In this document: positions 28,880-38,555 of the stretch, piece after piece
Layout of the letters: each line of letters starts with the position of its first letter
Numbering within the stretch: the stretch's first letter is position 1
Source: Pseudomonadota bacterium
Lineage (GTDB): Bacteria > Pseudomonadota > Gammaproteobacteria > Burkholderiales > Burkholderiaceae_C
Direction: 5' to 3'
DNA length: 64,000 bases
Assembly: GCA_018241405.1 (NCBI GenBank)
Contig: JAFEDY010000012.1
Coordinates: 1 to 64,000, forward strand
Notes under the pieces: generated by a model
What the model saw: the letters and a program-made list of their open reading frames with translations, nothing else
Databases searched by the model: none
What the model was told of the DNA's origin: nothing
Translations under genes and position numbers: made by a program

Positions 28880-30076
28880 TCAGTTTTTCTGTGCCGGCGT
28901 GATGGCGGCGCCCTGCTCCACCAGGGCCTGAACCTGCTGCGCGTCCAGCCCCGCCTCGGCCAGCAGCGCGCGCGTGTGCTCGCCCAGGCGCGGCGGCATG
29001 GTCACGGGCGGGCGCTGGCCATCGAAGCGCACGCCCACGCCGGGAAAGCGCAGCGTGCCCATGGCCGGGTCCTGCAGCTCCTCGAAGAAACCGGTGGCTA
29101 CCAGATGCTCGTCATCGCGCAGCTGATCGAGGCGCGCCACGGGCGCGGCCGGAATCTCCAGCCGCTCGCAGGTAGCGAGCCAGTGGGCGGTGGTGTGGCG
29201 CACCACAAAGGTCGAGGCCAGTTCCAGCAGCTCGGCAATATGCGCCGTGCGCGCCGCAATGTCGGCAAAGCGCGCCTCTCCCGCATGCTCGGGTGCGCCC
29301 ACCTCGGCAAAGAAGCGCTGCCAGTGCAGGTCGGTGTACGGCATCATGGCCACCAGGCCGTCCGCCGTGCGGTAGGGCCGGCGCCAGGGCGCGAGCACGC
29401 GCGGGTAGCCGGGCGCGGAGCGCGGCGGCTCGAAATGCTGGCCGTAGAAATGCTCGACCAGGTTGAAGCCCACCATGGACTCGAACATGGGCACCTCCAC
29501 GAACGCGCCCTGCCCCGTGCGCTCGCGCTGCCACAGCGCCGCCAGAATGGCATGCGCCGCCACATGGCCGCAGGTCTTGTCGGCGGCGATAGTGGGCAGG
29601 TAGCGCGCCTCGCCTCCCTGCTGGTCCATCAGATCGGCCAGGCCCGACATGCCCTGGATCACATCGTCATACGCCGGCCGGCCCGCATAGGGCCCGGGCA
29701 GAAAGCCCAGCAGGCTCGCATACACCAGCCGCGGATGGCGCGCGCGCAGGGCCTCGGGGGCAATCCCCAGGCCGGCCAGCTTCTGCGGGCGCATGCTGTG
29801 CATGAACACGTCCGCCGTCGCTATCAGGGCCTGCAGCGCCTGCTGCGCCGCGGGCTGCTTCAAATCCAGCGCCAGGCTCTTCTTGCTGCGGTTGGAGCCC
29901 AGGAACATCGCCGCCATGCCGGGCTCGGGCGTGGGCCCGGTATGGCGCGTGGAGTCACCCCCGGGCGGCTCGACCTTGATGACCTCGGCCCCATAGTCGG
30001 CCAGCACCTGGCTGGCCAGCGGCCCGAAGATGACGCTGGACAGATCCAGCACCCGTATCCCTTGCAATGGACGCAT
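28880..30076 (-). CDS. CaiB/BaiF-family CoA transferase
   Basis: 398 residues. Class III CoA transferase, moving CoA between carboxylic acids in the cytoplasm. GIRVLDLSSVIFGPLASQVL and YGAEVIKVEPPGGD are the N-terminal hallmarks; PAYDDVIQGMSGLADLM contains the conserved Asp expected to form the aspartyl-CoA intermediate. The frame extends to 30154, but GGGAGA lies 7 bases before the ATG at 30076 and homology starts there. It is the first gene of a minus-strand group with MaoC and a Bug receptor. Confidence 0.9.
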   Translation of the reverse strand: MRPLQGIRVLDLSSVIFGPLASQVLADYGAEVIKVEPPGGDSTRHTGPTPEPGMAAMFLGSNRSKKSLALDLKQPAAQQALQALIATADVFMHSMRPQKLAGLGIAPEALRARHPRLVYASLLGFLPGPYAGRPAYDDVIQGMSGLADLMDQQGGEARYLPTIAADKTCGHVAAHAILAALWQRERTGQGAFVEVPMFESMVGFNLVEHFYGQHFEPPRSAPGYPRVLAPWRRPYRTADGLVAMMPYTDLHWQRFFAEVGAPEHAGEARFADIAARTAHIAELLELASTFVVRHTTAHWLATCERLEIPAAPVARLDQLRDDEHLVATGFFEELQDPAMGTLRFPGVGVRFDGQRPPVTMPPRLGEHTRALLAEAGLDAQQVQALVEQGAAITPAQKN

Positions 30077-30205
30077 TCGCATCTCTCCCGCTGCCGTCAT
30101 GGCGACGATTATTCGAGGCTCGCCTACATGCGTCCAATATTTGTTGGCACCCATTCGATACCGTTAAAGTATCAACAAGCCGCCCGGAACCGCTTGCAAA
30201 GGGCT

Positions 30206-31429
30206 CTACGGCAGCCTGAGCACCCCCTGCTCATGCCAGGCCTGCAGTTGCTCCTCGCCTATGGACAAACGCTGTTGCAACACCTCGCGCGTGCCCTCGC
30301 CCAGCGTGGGCGGGGCGTAGCGTATCGGCAGACGCTGGCCGTCCAGCCGGTAGTGGGGCGCAAGCACCGGCGTGCTGCCGGCCACGGGGTGGGGCATTTC
30401 CTGCACCATGTGGCCTTGGCGTGTGCGTTCGCTGGTCAGCGCCTCGTGCAGGCCAAGCACCCGCCCGCAGGGTATGCCCGCCCGTGTCATCTGCTCCAGC
30501 AACACATCGCGTGCGAAGCTGCGTATCAGCTCCATGAGCATCTGGCTCAGCTCTTCGCGGTGCCGTATGCGATCGACATTGCTGCAAAAACGCGGGTCTT
30601 GCAAAATGTCCGGCCGTCCTATCACCTGGCGGCAAAATTTTTCAAACTGCCCGTTGTTGCCCACAGCAATGATCAAGGGGCCGTCAGCCGCCTCGTACAT
30701 GCCGTAGGGCACGATGGAGGGGTGGGCATTGCCAAAGCGCACCGGGTCATGCCCCAGCTTCAATGCGTCCAGACCGCAGTAGCCAGCCACTGCGAGGCCA
30801 CAGTCATACAGCGCCATCTCTATCAGGCTTCCGCGGCCCGTGCGTTCGCGCCGGAACAGCGCCGCCAGTACCGCCTGGGCGGCGCTCATGCCGGTCATCA
30901 GGTCGACGACGGCCACACCAAACCTGAGCGGTGGCATGCTTGCGTCGCCATTGATCATCATGAGTCCGGCCTCGCCCTGGATCACCAGGTCGTAGCCGGG
31001 TCGGCTGGCCTCTGGGCCGCTCGCGTCGTAGCCGGCCACGGCGCAGTAGATCAGGTCGGGCTTGAGGGCCTTGAGCTGCTCGTAGCCCAGCCCCAGCTTC
31101 TCGGCGCCGCCGGTCTTGAAGTTGTGGATGACCACGTCGCATTGCGGCAGCAGGTCATGAATGATCTTCAGGCCATCTGCCGTCTGCAGGTCGATGGCGA
31201 TGGACCGCTTGTTGCGGTTCATGCTGTTGTAGTAGGTGGTCTCGGTCTGGCCGATGCGCAGACCCCAGTCGCGCGTGTCGTCGCCGCGGCCTGGGTGCTC
31301 AACTTTGATCACTTCGGCACCAAAGTCGCCCAACGCCTGGCCGCACACCGGCCCGGCAAACACGCGCGCGAGGTCGAGCACGCGCACGCCTTGCAGGGGC
31401 AGACCAAGTTCTTGTGTACCGTTCGCCAT
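30206..31429 (-). CDS. CaiB/BaiF-family CoA transferase
   Basis: 407 residues. Same class III fold: GVRVLDLARVFAGPVCGQAL, FGAEVIKVEHPGRGDDTRDW, NMRNKRSIAIDL-like region written as NRNKRSIAIDLQ, and PGYDLVIQGEAGLMMI with the conserved Asp. The sequence resembles succinyl- or dicarboxylate-type transferases more than formyl-CoA transferase, but the donor and acceptor are unknown. AAGGA lies about 11 bases before the ATG at 31429. The adjacent Bug receptor (31475) on the same strand lies 45 bases upstream. Confidence 0.9.
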   Translation of the reverse strand: MANGTQELGLPLQGVRVLDLARVFAGPVCGQALGDFGAEVIKVEHPGRGDDTRDWGLRIGQTETTYYNSMNRNKRSIAIDLQTADGLKIIHDLLPQCDVVIHNFKTGGAEKLGLGYEQLKALKPDLIYCAVAGYDASGPEASRPGYDLVIQGEAGLMMINGDASMPPLRFGVAVVDLMTGMSAAQAVLAALFRRERTGRGSLIEMALYDCGLAVAGYCGLDALKLGHDPVRFGNAHPSIVPYGMYEAADGPLIIAVGNNGQFEKFCRQVIGRPDILQDPRFCSNVDRIRHREELSQMLMELIRSFARDVLLEQMTRAGIPCGRVLGLHEALTSERTRQGHMVQEMPHPVAGSTPVLAPHYRLDGQRLPIRYAPPTLGEGTREVLQQRLSIGEEQLQAWHEQGVLRLP

Positions 31430-31474
31430 GGCTTGGGTGTCCTTGGAAGATCCGTCTGAAGCTGCGCGCATCCT

Positions 31475-32452
31475 TCACTCGATCTTGAAACCTGTTTCCG
31501 CGACGATGCGCTTCCAGCGGTTGTGCTCTGCCGTAATCAAACGCCCAAACTCGTCGGGCGCCAGACGGCGCGGCACGTACTCATAGGAGCGCAGCCGGGC
31601 TAGCACGTCGGGCATTTGCAGCACCTTGTCCATCTGTTGCGCCAGCGTTTTCACGATCTCCTTGGGTGTCCCCTTGGGGGCAAGCAAACCCGCCCAGGAT
31701 GCGAAATCCATGCCTTCCACGCCCTGCTCCTTCAGGGTGGGAACATCGGGAAACGATGCAGCGCGCTGCGGCAGCATCACGCCCAGCGCCTTGACGCGAC
31801 CGGAGCGAATCATTTCCACACCGACAAAGGCGTCGATAGAGAAATCCACCTCGCCTGCCACCACCGCCTGCATCTGGGGCGCCGTGCCCTTGTATTGCAC
31901 GTTCAGCGTCTGAGGTGCCTTGATCACCCGCTTGAATTCCTCGGTCATCAAATTGATCATGCTGCTGCCAGATGAGGCGCTCAGCGCCTTGGGACCGCGG
32001 GTTAGCGCTATCAACTCCTGCATGTTGCTAACCGGCAAATCTTTACGCGCAATGATGATCATGCCCACGTCGCAGATGAAACTGATGGGCTCGAAACTGC
32101 CCAGCGCCTCGTAGTTGGTTTTGTAGATCACGGGGCTGAGCACCTGCGCCCCGGCGGTGTTAAGCAGCAGGGTATAGCCGTCCGGCGTGGCCCGGGCAGC
32201 CAGTTCCGTGCCAATGATGCCGTTGGCGCCACCCTTGTTTTCCACGATGAACGACTGCCCCATCACCTCGCCCAACTTCTGCATCACCAGCCGCGCAACC
32301 ACGTCCGTGGCGCCGCCAGCCGGATAAGGCACGATGACATGCACCGGCTTGTTGGGATAAGCCCCCTGGGCGAATGCCCAGTGTGGCGCGGCTGCAGCAG
32401 CTGCCATGCCCAGGCCCTGGGTCATCCATTGACGGCGTGAAGTGCGCAACAT
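31475..32452 (-). CDS. Bug/TctC-family periplasmic solute receptor
   Basis: 325 residues. The N-terminus carries RTSRRQWMTQGLGMAAAAAA, a Tat-like twin-Arg signal. The mature domain has YPNKPVHVIVPYPAGGATD, FIVENKGGANGIIGTE and DGYTLLLNTAG. AGGAG lies 6-10 bases upstream of the ATG at 32452; longer in-frame starts are rejected because they precede the signal peptide. It likely shares a transcript with the CoA transferase downstream at 30206. Confidence 0.92.
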   Translation of the reverse strand: MLRTSRRQWMTQGLGMAAAAAAPHWAFAQGAYPNKPVHVIVPYPAGGATDVVARLVMQKLGEVMGQSFIVENKGGANGIIGTELAARATPDGYTLLLNTAGAQVLSPVIYKTNYEALGSFEPISFICDVGMIIIARKDLPVSNMQELIALTRGPKALSASSGSSMINLMTEEFKRVIKAPQTLNVQYKGTAPQMQAVVAGEVDFSIDAFVGVEMIRSGRVKALGVMLPQRAASFPDVPTLKEQGVEGMDFASWAGLLAPKGTPKEIVKTLAQQMDKVLQMPDVLARLRSYEYVPRRLAPDEFGRLITAEHNRWKRIVAETGFKIE

Positions 32453-32510
32453 ACTGATGTCTCCTGTGGTTGAAATTATTGTCGGCATACCATAGCGAAA
32501 TGCCTTGCAG

Positions 32511-33188
32511 TCATGCGCTCTCACGCCGAACGGACTGATCCAAACCCGCGCGCACGGTGCGAAAGCCATTGATGGGGTGCTGCTTGTCGGCATAGCCGAA
32601 GGCAATGGCGCAGACCACCGCCAGCCCATCGGCCAACCCGAAATGCGCGCGCATCACGTCGCTGTGCCTGGCCAATGCGGCCTGCGGCACGGCCGCCACG
32701 CCACAGGCGGTGGCAGCCAGCAGAAAGTTGGCAATCCAGCCACCGCAGTCCACCAGCGCATACGGCCCCAGGCTGCGCGGCACCAGCAGCACGGCTACCT
32801 GTGGTGCATCAAAAAAGTCGTAGTTACGCAGTGCCTGGGCCTGGGCCGCCGCGCGGTCGTGCCGGTCTATGCCCATGGCGCCATACAGCTGCATGCCGCA
32901 GGCGCGGCGGCGTTCGAGGTACTCACCCTCGTAGACCTCGGGAAACGGAATGTCACTGGCCGCAGGGCTGCTGCGCGCGGCCGCCTGCATCGCGGCGCGC
33001 AGACGCGCCGTCGCCTCTCCGCAGGTGAGCACCACCTGCCACGGCTGGGTGTTGCACCACGACGCGCTGCGCTGCGCCATTGTCAGCATGCGCTCCACGG
33101 TGGCCTCGTCCACGGGCTGCGGCAGGAAGGCGCGGCAACTGCGGCGCTCATCCAGCAGGCGTTCGAGGTGTTGTGCGGCGGTTGTCAT
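32511..33188 (-). CDS. Nitroreductase-family FMN oxidoreductase
   Basis: 225 residues. Flavin-dependent nitroreductase fold: RRSCRAFLPQPVDEATVERM, AQRSASWCNTQPWQVVL (FMN/phosphate contacts) and SLGPYALVDCGGWIANFLLA. Cytoplasmic; members reduce nitro compounds, quinones or enoates using NAD(P)H. Its start overlaps the stop of the Bug receptor gene at 33185 (ATGA), so it is translated in a coupled way with a transport receptor. The physiological substrate is unknown. Confidence 0.88.
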   Translation of the reverse strand: MTTAAQHLERLLDERRSCRAFLPQPVDEATVERMLTMAQRSASWCNTQPWQVVLTCGEATARLRAAMQAAARSSPAASDIPFPEVYEGEYLERRRACGMQLYGAMGIDRHDRAAAQAQALRNYDFFDAPQVAVLLVPRSLGPYALVDCGGWIANFLLAATACGVAAVPQAALARHSDVMRAHFGLADGLAVVCAIAFGYADKQHPINGFRTVRAGLDQSVRRESA

Positions 33189-34147
33189 TCGGCTTGTATG
33201 CCCGCGGCCTTGATGCGTGCGCCCCAGGCCGCTTCCTGCTCGACCATGAAGGCGGCGAATTCCTCAGGCGGTGCAGGGTATGGCTCCAGTCCCAGCGAGG
33301 CAAAGCGCTCACGCACGGCAGGCTTGTTCAGCGACTTGATGACCTCGGCGCTGAGCCGCTGGACAATCTCGCGCGGCAGGCCTGCGGGCCCCATGAGGCC
33401 ACCCCAGGCGAGGTAGGAAAAGCCCGGCAAGGTCTCGCCCAGCGCCGGCAAGCCCGGCATGAGAGGGGAAGACCGATCCGCCATGAGAGCGAGCGGGCGC
33501 ACCTTGCCGTCCTTGACCAGACCCTGTGACGAAGCTATATCCACGAACATGAAGTCAAATTGACCGCCCACCAGATCCACCAATGCCGGCGGCGTGCTGC
33601 GGTAGGGCACGCTGGCAGCCTTGAACCCGCCCGCCACCATCAGGTGCGCACCCGCTACCTGCCCCGTGGCATTGCCGTAGCCCATGTTTCTTTGCGCCGA
33701 CCCGCGAACCCAGTCCAGAAATTCGGGGACTGTCTTGACCACGGATGCCGCGCTGACGGCCAACACAAAGGGGAAGTTGGTGGTGCGCGCAATGGGCGTG
33801 AAGTCTCTGATGGGCGCATAGCCCAGCTTCTTGAACAGCCAGGGATTGGCCGAATGCGCCGAGCTGGTGCCCAGCAGCAACGTATAGCCATCAGGCACCG
33901 CCCTGGCCACCAGCTCGGCCGCTACGGAGCCGTTCGCACCGGGTTTGTTGTCGATCACCATGGGTACGCCAAGCCCCTTGTTCACGTCGTCCATCAGCAC
34001 GCGCGTCATGACGTCGGTGCCGCTGCCGGCAGCAAACGGCACGACCACGCGGATCGGCTTTGTGGGATAGGTCTGCGCCTGCGCCGCAGCCAGCGTGAGG
34101 GTAGTGAGCAGGGCCAAGGCACGTGCGATGCGATGAAGGGTCGGCAT
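33185..34147 (-). CDS. Bug/TctC-family periplasmic solute receptor
   Basis: 320 residues with a Sec signal peptide (LTLAAAQAQ). Canonical Bug body: YPTKPIRVVVPFAAGSGTD, VIDNKPGANGSVAAELVARA, and DGYTLLLGTSSAHSANPWLF. It follows the acyl-CoA dehydrogenase gene by 43 bases on the same strand and is coupled to the nitroreductase gene. Ligand unknown; context suggests an organic acid handled by the CoA enzymes nearby. Confidence 0.92.
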   Translation of the reverse strand: MPTLHRIARALALLTTLTLAAAQAQTYPTKPIRVVVPFAAGSGTDVMTRVLMDDVNKGLGVPMVIDNKPGANGSVAAELVARAVPDGYTLLLGTSSAHSANPWLFKKLGYAPIRDFTPIARTTNFPFVLAVSAASVVKTVPEFLDWVRGSAQRNMGYGNATGQVAGAHLMVAGGFKAASVPYRSTPPALVDLVGGQFDFMFVDIASSQGLVKDGKVRPLALMADRSSPLMPGLPALGETLPGFSYLAWGGLMGPAGLPREIVQRLSAEVIKSLNKPAVRERFASLGLEPYPAPPEEFAAFMVEQEAAWGARIKAAGIQAE

Positions 34148-34190
34148 GGTATGTCTCGTGAATGGGGGCAGGCAAGGCGTGGCTGCTTGA

Positions 34191-35357
34191 TCAGTAAGAC
34201 TTGGGCAGGCCCAGCACCTTCTCGGCGATGAAGCACAACACCAGCTCCGGGCTGACCGGTGCGATGCGCGGAACCATGATTTCGCGCAGGTAGCGCTCTA
34301 CGTGGTATTGCTTGGCGTAGCCAAAGCCGCCATGCGTCATGACCGCTTGCTGGCAGGCGTTGAAACCGGCCTCACCGGCCAGGTACTTGGCGGCATTGGC
34401 CGCGGCGGCGCAGTTCATGCCCTGGTCGTACTGCCAGGCGGCCTGCATCACCATCAACCAGGCGGCCTCCAGCTCGATCCAGTTGCGCGCCAGCGGATGC
34501 TGTATGCCCTGGTTCTGGCCTATCGGCCGGTTGAAGACCTGGCGCTCCTTGGCATAGGCCGTGGCACGCTCCAGTGCCAGCTGGCCCAGGCCCACGGCCT
34601 CGGCCGCGATCAGCACACGCTCGGGGTTCATGCCATGCAATATGTATTCGAAGCCGCGCCCTTCCTCGCCGATGCGGTCTTCCACAGGGATCTCGAAGTC
34701 ATCGATGAACAGTTCGTTGGAGTCCACGCACTTGCGCCCCATCTTCTCGATTTCGCGCACCTCGATACGGCGCCGATCCAGATCCGTATAGAACAGGGTC
34801 AGGCCTTGCGTAGGCTGGCTCACCTCCTCCAGCGGCGTGGTGCGAGCCAGCAGCAACACCTTGTGCGCCACCTGTGCGGTGGAAATCCAGACCTTCTGGC
34901 CATTGACCACATAGCGGTCACCCCGACGCACCGCCCGCGTACGCAGCTGCGTGGTGTTCAGACCGGTGTTGGGCTCGGTCACCGCAAAGCAGGTCTTGAC
35001 CTCGCCGCGGGCCATAGGGGGCAGCATGCGGCGCTTTTGCTCCTCGGTGCCAAACACCACTACGGGGTTGAGGCCGAAGACATTGATATGCACGGCCGAA
35101 GCGCCGGACATGCCGGCACCCGAACGCGCGATGGTCTGCATCATCACGGCGGCATCGGCAATGGTCAGGCCTGCACCGCCGTAGGCCTGCGGGATGCAGA
35201 TACCCAGCCAGCCGTCACGCGCCAGCGCATCAAAAAAAACCTCGGGAAAGCCGCCTTCACGGTCGCGCTCCAGCCAATAGGCATCGTCGAAGCGGCTGCA
35301 GATCTTCTGTACGGCGTCGCGTATCGATACCTGCTCTTCGCTAGCTTGGAAATTCAT
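34191..35357 (-). CDS. Acyl-CoA dehydrogenase
   Basis: 388 residues. FAD-dependent flavoenzyme oxidising an acyl-CoA to the 2-enoyl-CoA. FAVTEPNTGLNTTQLRTRA and WISTAQVAHKVLLLA are the FAD/substrate loops; MTHGGFGYAKQYHVERYLRE is the C-terminal signature. The usual catalytic Glu region reads YHVERYLREI. The ATG at 35357 is favoured over a TTG at 35369. It is divergent from the CoA-transferase operon at 35493, with a shared 135-base control region holding two near-identical palindromes. Confidence 0.92.
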   Translation of the reverse strand: MNFQASEEQVSIRDAVQKICSRFDDAYWLERDREGGFPEVFFDALARDGWLGICIPQAYGGAGLTIADAAVMMQTIARSGAGMSGASAVHINVFGLNPVVVFGTEEQKRRMLPPMARGEVKTCFAVTEPNTGLNTTQLRTRAVRRGDRYVVNGQKVWISTAQVAHKVLLLARTTPLEEVSQPTQGLTLFYTDLDRRRIEVREIEKMGRKCVDSNELFIDDFEIPVEDRIGEEGRGFEYILHGMNPERVLIAAEAVGLGQLALERATAYAKERQVFNRPIGQNQGIQHPLARNWIELEAAWLMVMQAAWQYDQGMNCAAAANAAKYLAGEAGFNACQQAVMTHGGFGYAKQYHVERYLREIMVPRIAPVSPELVLCFIAEKVLGLPKSY

Positions 35358-35392
35358 GAGTTCTTGCAAGTGGAATGAAGACGGCCGAATTA

Positions 35393-35406
35393 TTCACGTG
35401 CGTGAA
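35393..35406. promoter_or_regulatory. Putative operator 1 (TTCACG-TG-CGTGAA)
   Basis: Palindrome with perfect 6-base arms, 36 bases upstream of the acyl-CoA dehydrogenase start. A near copy overlaps the start codon of the divergent CoA transferase (35484-35497). The IclR-family regulator at 40635 is the obvious candidate binder, but this is inference. Confidence 0.5.
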
Positions 35407-35483
35407 CGATTTGATCATACATATAAACACCAATGCAATTGTTCAATAAACATCCCCAAAATCCCATCACATTCGGCACATAG

Positions 35484-35497
35484 TTCACATGCATGAA
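35484..35497. promoter_or_regulatory. Putative operator 2 (TTCACATGCATGAA)
   Basis: Differs from operator 1 by two bases and covers the ATG at 35493. The two sites are 91 bases apart, with an AT-rich stretch between them that presumably carries divergent promoters. Binding here would block translation start-proximal transcription of the CoA-transferase operon. Confidence 0.5.
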
Positions 35498-36764
35498 TAA
35501 AAATTCACACACCAAACCAGCCGAAGATGACTGTCACGACAAGACCGCAGCCCCGCTGCAAGGCGTGCGCGTGGTTGACATGAGTACCGTGCTGATGGGG
35601 CCTGTGGCCACGCAAGTGCTGGGCGACTACGGTGCCGACGTCATCAAGGTGGAGCCTGTCGAAGGCGACGTGATGCGCCATGCCGGCGCGTCCCGCTCGC
35701 CGCGCATGGGCTCCATGTACCTGGCCAACGGCCGCAACAAGCGCAGCGTGGTACTGGACATCAAGCAACCCGCGGGGCTGGCCGCCGTGTTGCGGCTGTG
35801 CGAGCGCGCCGACCTGTTCATACACAACGTGCGGCCCATCGCCATGGCGCGCGCTGGCTTGGGGTACGCAGACCTGCGTGCGGTCAACCCATCCATCGTC
35901 TATGTTGCGATGGTGGGCTATGGCAGCGATGGGCCCTATGCCAACCAGCCTGCCTTCGACGACATCATTCAGGCCGGCACCGGTGTTTCTTCTCTGTTCA
36001 TGCGAGCGTCGCAGACCGAGCCGGCCTTTGTTCCGCTGACCATGGCCGACCGCATCACCGGCCTCACGGCCGCGCATGCCGCCATTGCCGCACTGTTCAT
36101 GCGCCAGCGCACCGGACGCGGACAGGCCGTGGAGGTCCCCATGTTCGAAACCATGGTGCAGACCGTGTTGGGCGACCACATGGGTGGGCAGGCCTTCATA
36201 CCACCGGCCGGAGACATGGGCTACGAGCGGCTGCTCACGGCCCACAGGCGCCCCTTCCGCACGCTGGACGGCCACATCGCCGCAACGCCCTACAACGACA
36301 AGCAGTTTCGCGCCTTCTTCGCGGCCATTGGCCATGCCGATGAACTGGCTCACAACCCACTGATGGCCACCCAGTCGCAGCGCGCCCGCAACTACCACGA
36401 GGTCTACCGCCAGCTGGCCGACATCTTCGCCACGCGCACTACCGATGAATGGTTGGCGCTGTGCCGCGCGCACGAGGTGCCGTGCATGCGCGTGAGTGCC
36501 ATTGACGATCTCGTTGACGACCCGCACCTGCGCTCGGTCGGGTTCTTTGAAGAAACCGAACATCCACAGGAGGGCCGCATTCGCCAAATGCGTCCAAGCA
36601 CGCGCTGGAGCACCGCCGACGTTTCCATCCGCCGCCAGCCGCCACGCGTGGGCGAACACAGCCTGGAGGTGCTGCGCGAGGCCGGCTACGGCGAGGCCGA
36701 GCTCGCCGCAATGCTGGCCAGCGGCGCCACAGTTGATGGCTGCACCGAAGCGCAGCCCGGTTGA
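35493..36764 (+). CDS. CaiB/BaiF-family CoA transferase
   Basis: 423 residues. Class III CoA transferase: [40 protein letters not shown], and [18 protein letters not shown] with the conserved Asp. No ribosome-binding site precedes the ATG at 35493 and an operator-like palindrome covers it, so the mRNA may be nearly leaderless or the real start may lie slightly downstream; homology begins around residue 22. First gene of the operon running to the CitE-like lyase (40593), 40 bases before the MaoC gene. Confidence 0.9.
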   Translation: MNKNSHTKPAEDDCHDKTAAPLQGVRVVDMSTVLMGPVATQVLGDYGADVIKVEPVEGDVMRHAGASRSPRMGSMYLANGRNKRSVVLDIKQPAGLAAVLRLCERADLFIHNVRPIAMARAGLGYADLRAVNPSIVYVAMVGYGSDGPYANQPAFDDIIQAGTGVSSLFMRASQTEPAFVPLTMADRITGLTAAHAAIAALFMRQRTGRGQAVEVPMFETMVQTVLGDHMGGQAFIPPAGDMGYERLLTAHRRPFRTLDGHIAATPYNDKQFRAFFAAIGHADELAHNPLMATQSQRARNYHEVYRQLADIFATRTTDEWLALCRAHEVPCMRVSAIDDLVDDPHLRSVGFFEETEHPQEGRIRQMRPSTRWSTADVSIRRQPPRVGEHSLEVLREAGYGEAELAAMLASGATVDGCTEAQPG

Positions 36765-36804
36765 CTGCCTTTGTATTCCCCTACCCTTTTGCACAGGAGT
36801 CTTC

Positions 36805-37275
36805 ATGGCCGGCTTGTTTTTCGAGCAGTTCCAAACCGGTGACCTGTTTCACCACGCCACCACGCGCACCGTGACCGAGACCGACAACCTGCTGGCCACC
36901 GTGCTCAGCATGAACCCCCAGCCTCTGCATCTGGACGCGGAGTTCGCCGCTGCCACGGAGTTCGGACGGCCGCTGGTCAACAGCACCTTCACGCTGGCCC
37001 TGGTGATAGGCCTTTCCGTCAGCGAGACCACGCTGGGCACCACCATAGGCAACCTGGGCATGCGCGAGGTGCGCTTTCCCAAGCCCGTCTTCGCCGGCGA
37101 CACGCTGCGCGTGGAAACCACGGTGACCGCCGCGCGCGCGTCCAACTCGCGCCCCAATGCAGGCATCGTCGACTTTGAGCACCGCGGCTACAACCAGCGT
37201 GGCGAGCTGGTCTGCATCTGCCAGCGCGCGGCCTTCATGCGCCGCCGGCCCGTGGCCGCTGCCAACGCCGAATGA
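36805..37275 (+). CDS. MaoC-family enoyl-CoA hydratase
   Basis: 156 residues. Hot-dog hydratase with a readable substrate region: [20 protein letters not shown] and [20 protein letters not shown], resembling mesaconyl- or itaconyl-CoA hydratase-type MaoC proteins. GVICxG-type tail is absent. Its likely role is to add water to an enoyl-CoA such as mesaconyl- or itaconyl-CoA. AGGAG lies 7 bases before the ATG. The stop overlaps the start of the next gene (ATGA at 37272-37275), showing tight coupling. Confidence 0.85.
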   Translation: MAGLFFEQFQTGDLFHHATTRTVTETDNLLATVLSMNPQPLHLDAEFAAATEFGRPLVNSTFTLALVIGLSVSETTLGTTIGNLGMREVRFPKPVFAGDTLRVETTVTAARASNSRPNAGIVDFEHRGYNQRGELVCICQRAAFMRRRPVAAANAE

Positions 37276-38555
37276 GCCAGGCCATCGCACCTATCAGCGC
37301 CGCCGCGCTGAGCCTGGGCCGGCTGCTGCGCCCAGGCGATCAGGTGGTCTGCGGCCAGGCCGCGGCCGAACCCTTGACGCTTACGCGCAAGCTGCTGACC
37401 GAAGCCGGTGATCTTCCGCTGGGGATTTTCCTGGGCACCACACTGTCGAGCACCTTTGACGGCCCGTTGCCAGGCGGCTTGCGCTTCCTGGCCTATGGCG
37501 CCATGGGCCGCAACGCCACGCTGGCCGACCGCGGCCTGCTGGACGTGCTGCCTGAACCCTACGGGCGCCTGCCAGACCTGTTCGCGCGCGGCGTGCTGCG
37601 CACCGACGTGGCGCTGCTGCAGGCGGCACCCGGCATTCAAGGGCGCAGGCCCAGCCTGGGGCTGGCGCACGACTACACGCTGCAGGCGGCACGGCAGGCG
37701 CGCCTGGTCATTGTCGAGCTCAACCCCGACGTGCCGTGGACTCATGGGGCAGAACTGCCGGGCGACCTGCGCGTGGACTACTGGGTGCGGGCCGAGCATG
37801 CGCCACTGACGCTTGCCGATGCGGCCACGGATCCCGTGGCCCAGGCCATCGCAGGCCATGTGGCCGCGCTGGTGCCGGACGGTGCCACCCTGCAGACAGG
37901 CATAGGCAGCCTGCCCGATGCCGTGCTCGCCGGCCTGTCCGGGCACCGCGATCTGGGCATCCACTCGGGCGTGCTGGCAGAGACCGCGGCGCAGCTCGTG
38001 CAAAGCGGTGCGGTCACCAATGCCTGCAAGGGCCTGGACGCCGGCATCAGCGTCGTCAATACCGTCATGGGCAGCACGGCGCTGTACCGCTGGGTGCACG
38101 ACAACCCGGCAGTGCAGGTGCGCCACAGCGGCTACACGCACAGCGCCGAGATCCTGGGCCGGCTATCGCGCTTTCATGCCATCAACGCCGCCCTTGAGGT
38201 TGACCTGTCAGGCCAGGTCAACAGCGAGGCCGTTGCCGGTCGCCAGCGTGGTGGCCTAGGCGGGCTGCTTGAATTCACGCGGGCGGCGCGCAGTGGCGAA
38301 CACGCCCGCGCCGTCACCGTACTGCCCGCCACCGCGGCTGGCGGCCGCAGCAGCCGCATCGTGCCAGCCCTGAGCGGCCCCGCCACGCTGGGCCGCGCAG
38401 ACGCCGATCTTGTCGTCACCGAACATGGCGTGGCCGACCTGCGCCACGCCACGCTGGAGCAGCGTGCGCGGCGCCTCATCGCCATTGCCGCGCCGGCATT
38501 TCGCGAAGCACTGGAAGGCGCCTGGCGTGCCTCACCCGCGCGGAGGCAGGCATGA
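37272..38555 (+). CDS. 4-hydroxybutyrate/acetyl-CoA-type CoA transferase (class I)
   Basis: 427 residues. Matches the acetyl-CoA hydrolase / 4-hydroxybutyrate CoA-transferase family: [79 protein letters not shown] and [20 protein letters not shown]. This is the family of RipA from Yersinia and of itaconate CoA-transferase. It would load CoA onto a dicarboxylate in the cytoplasm. Overlaps its neighbours on both sides by ATGA, so it is the coupled core of the operon. Confidence 0.88.
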   Translation: MSQAIAPISAAALSLGRLLRPGDQVVCGQAAAEPLTLTRKLLTEAGDLPLGIFLGTTLSSTFDGPLPGGLRFLAYGAMGRNATLADRGLLDVLPEPYGRLPDLFARGVLRTDVALLQAAPGIQGRRPSLGLAHDYTLQAARQARLVIVELNPDVPWTHGAELPGDLRVDYWVRAEHAPLTLADAATDPVAQAIAGHVAALVPDGATLQTGIGSLPDAVLAGLSGHRDLGIHSGVLAETAAQLVQSGAVTNACKGLDAGISVVNTVMGSTALYRWVHDNPAVQVRHSGYTHSAEILGRLSRFHAINAALEVDLSGQVNSEAVAGRQRGGLGGLLEFTRAARSGEHARAVTVLPATAAGGRSSRIVPALSGPATLGRADADLVVTEHGVADLRHATLEQRARRLIAIAAPAFREALEGAWRASPARRQA

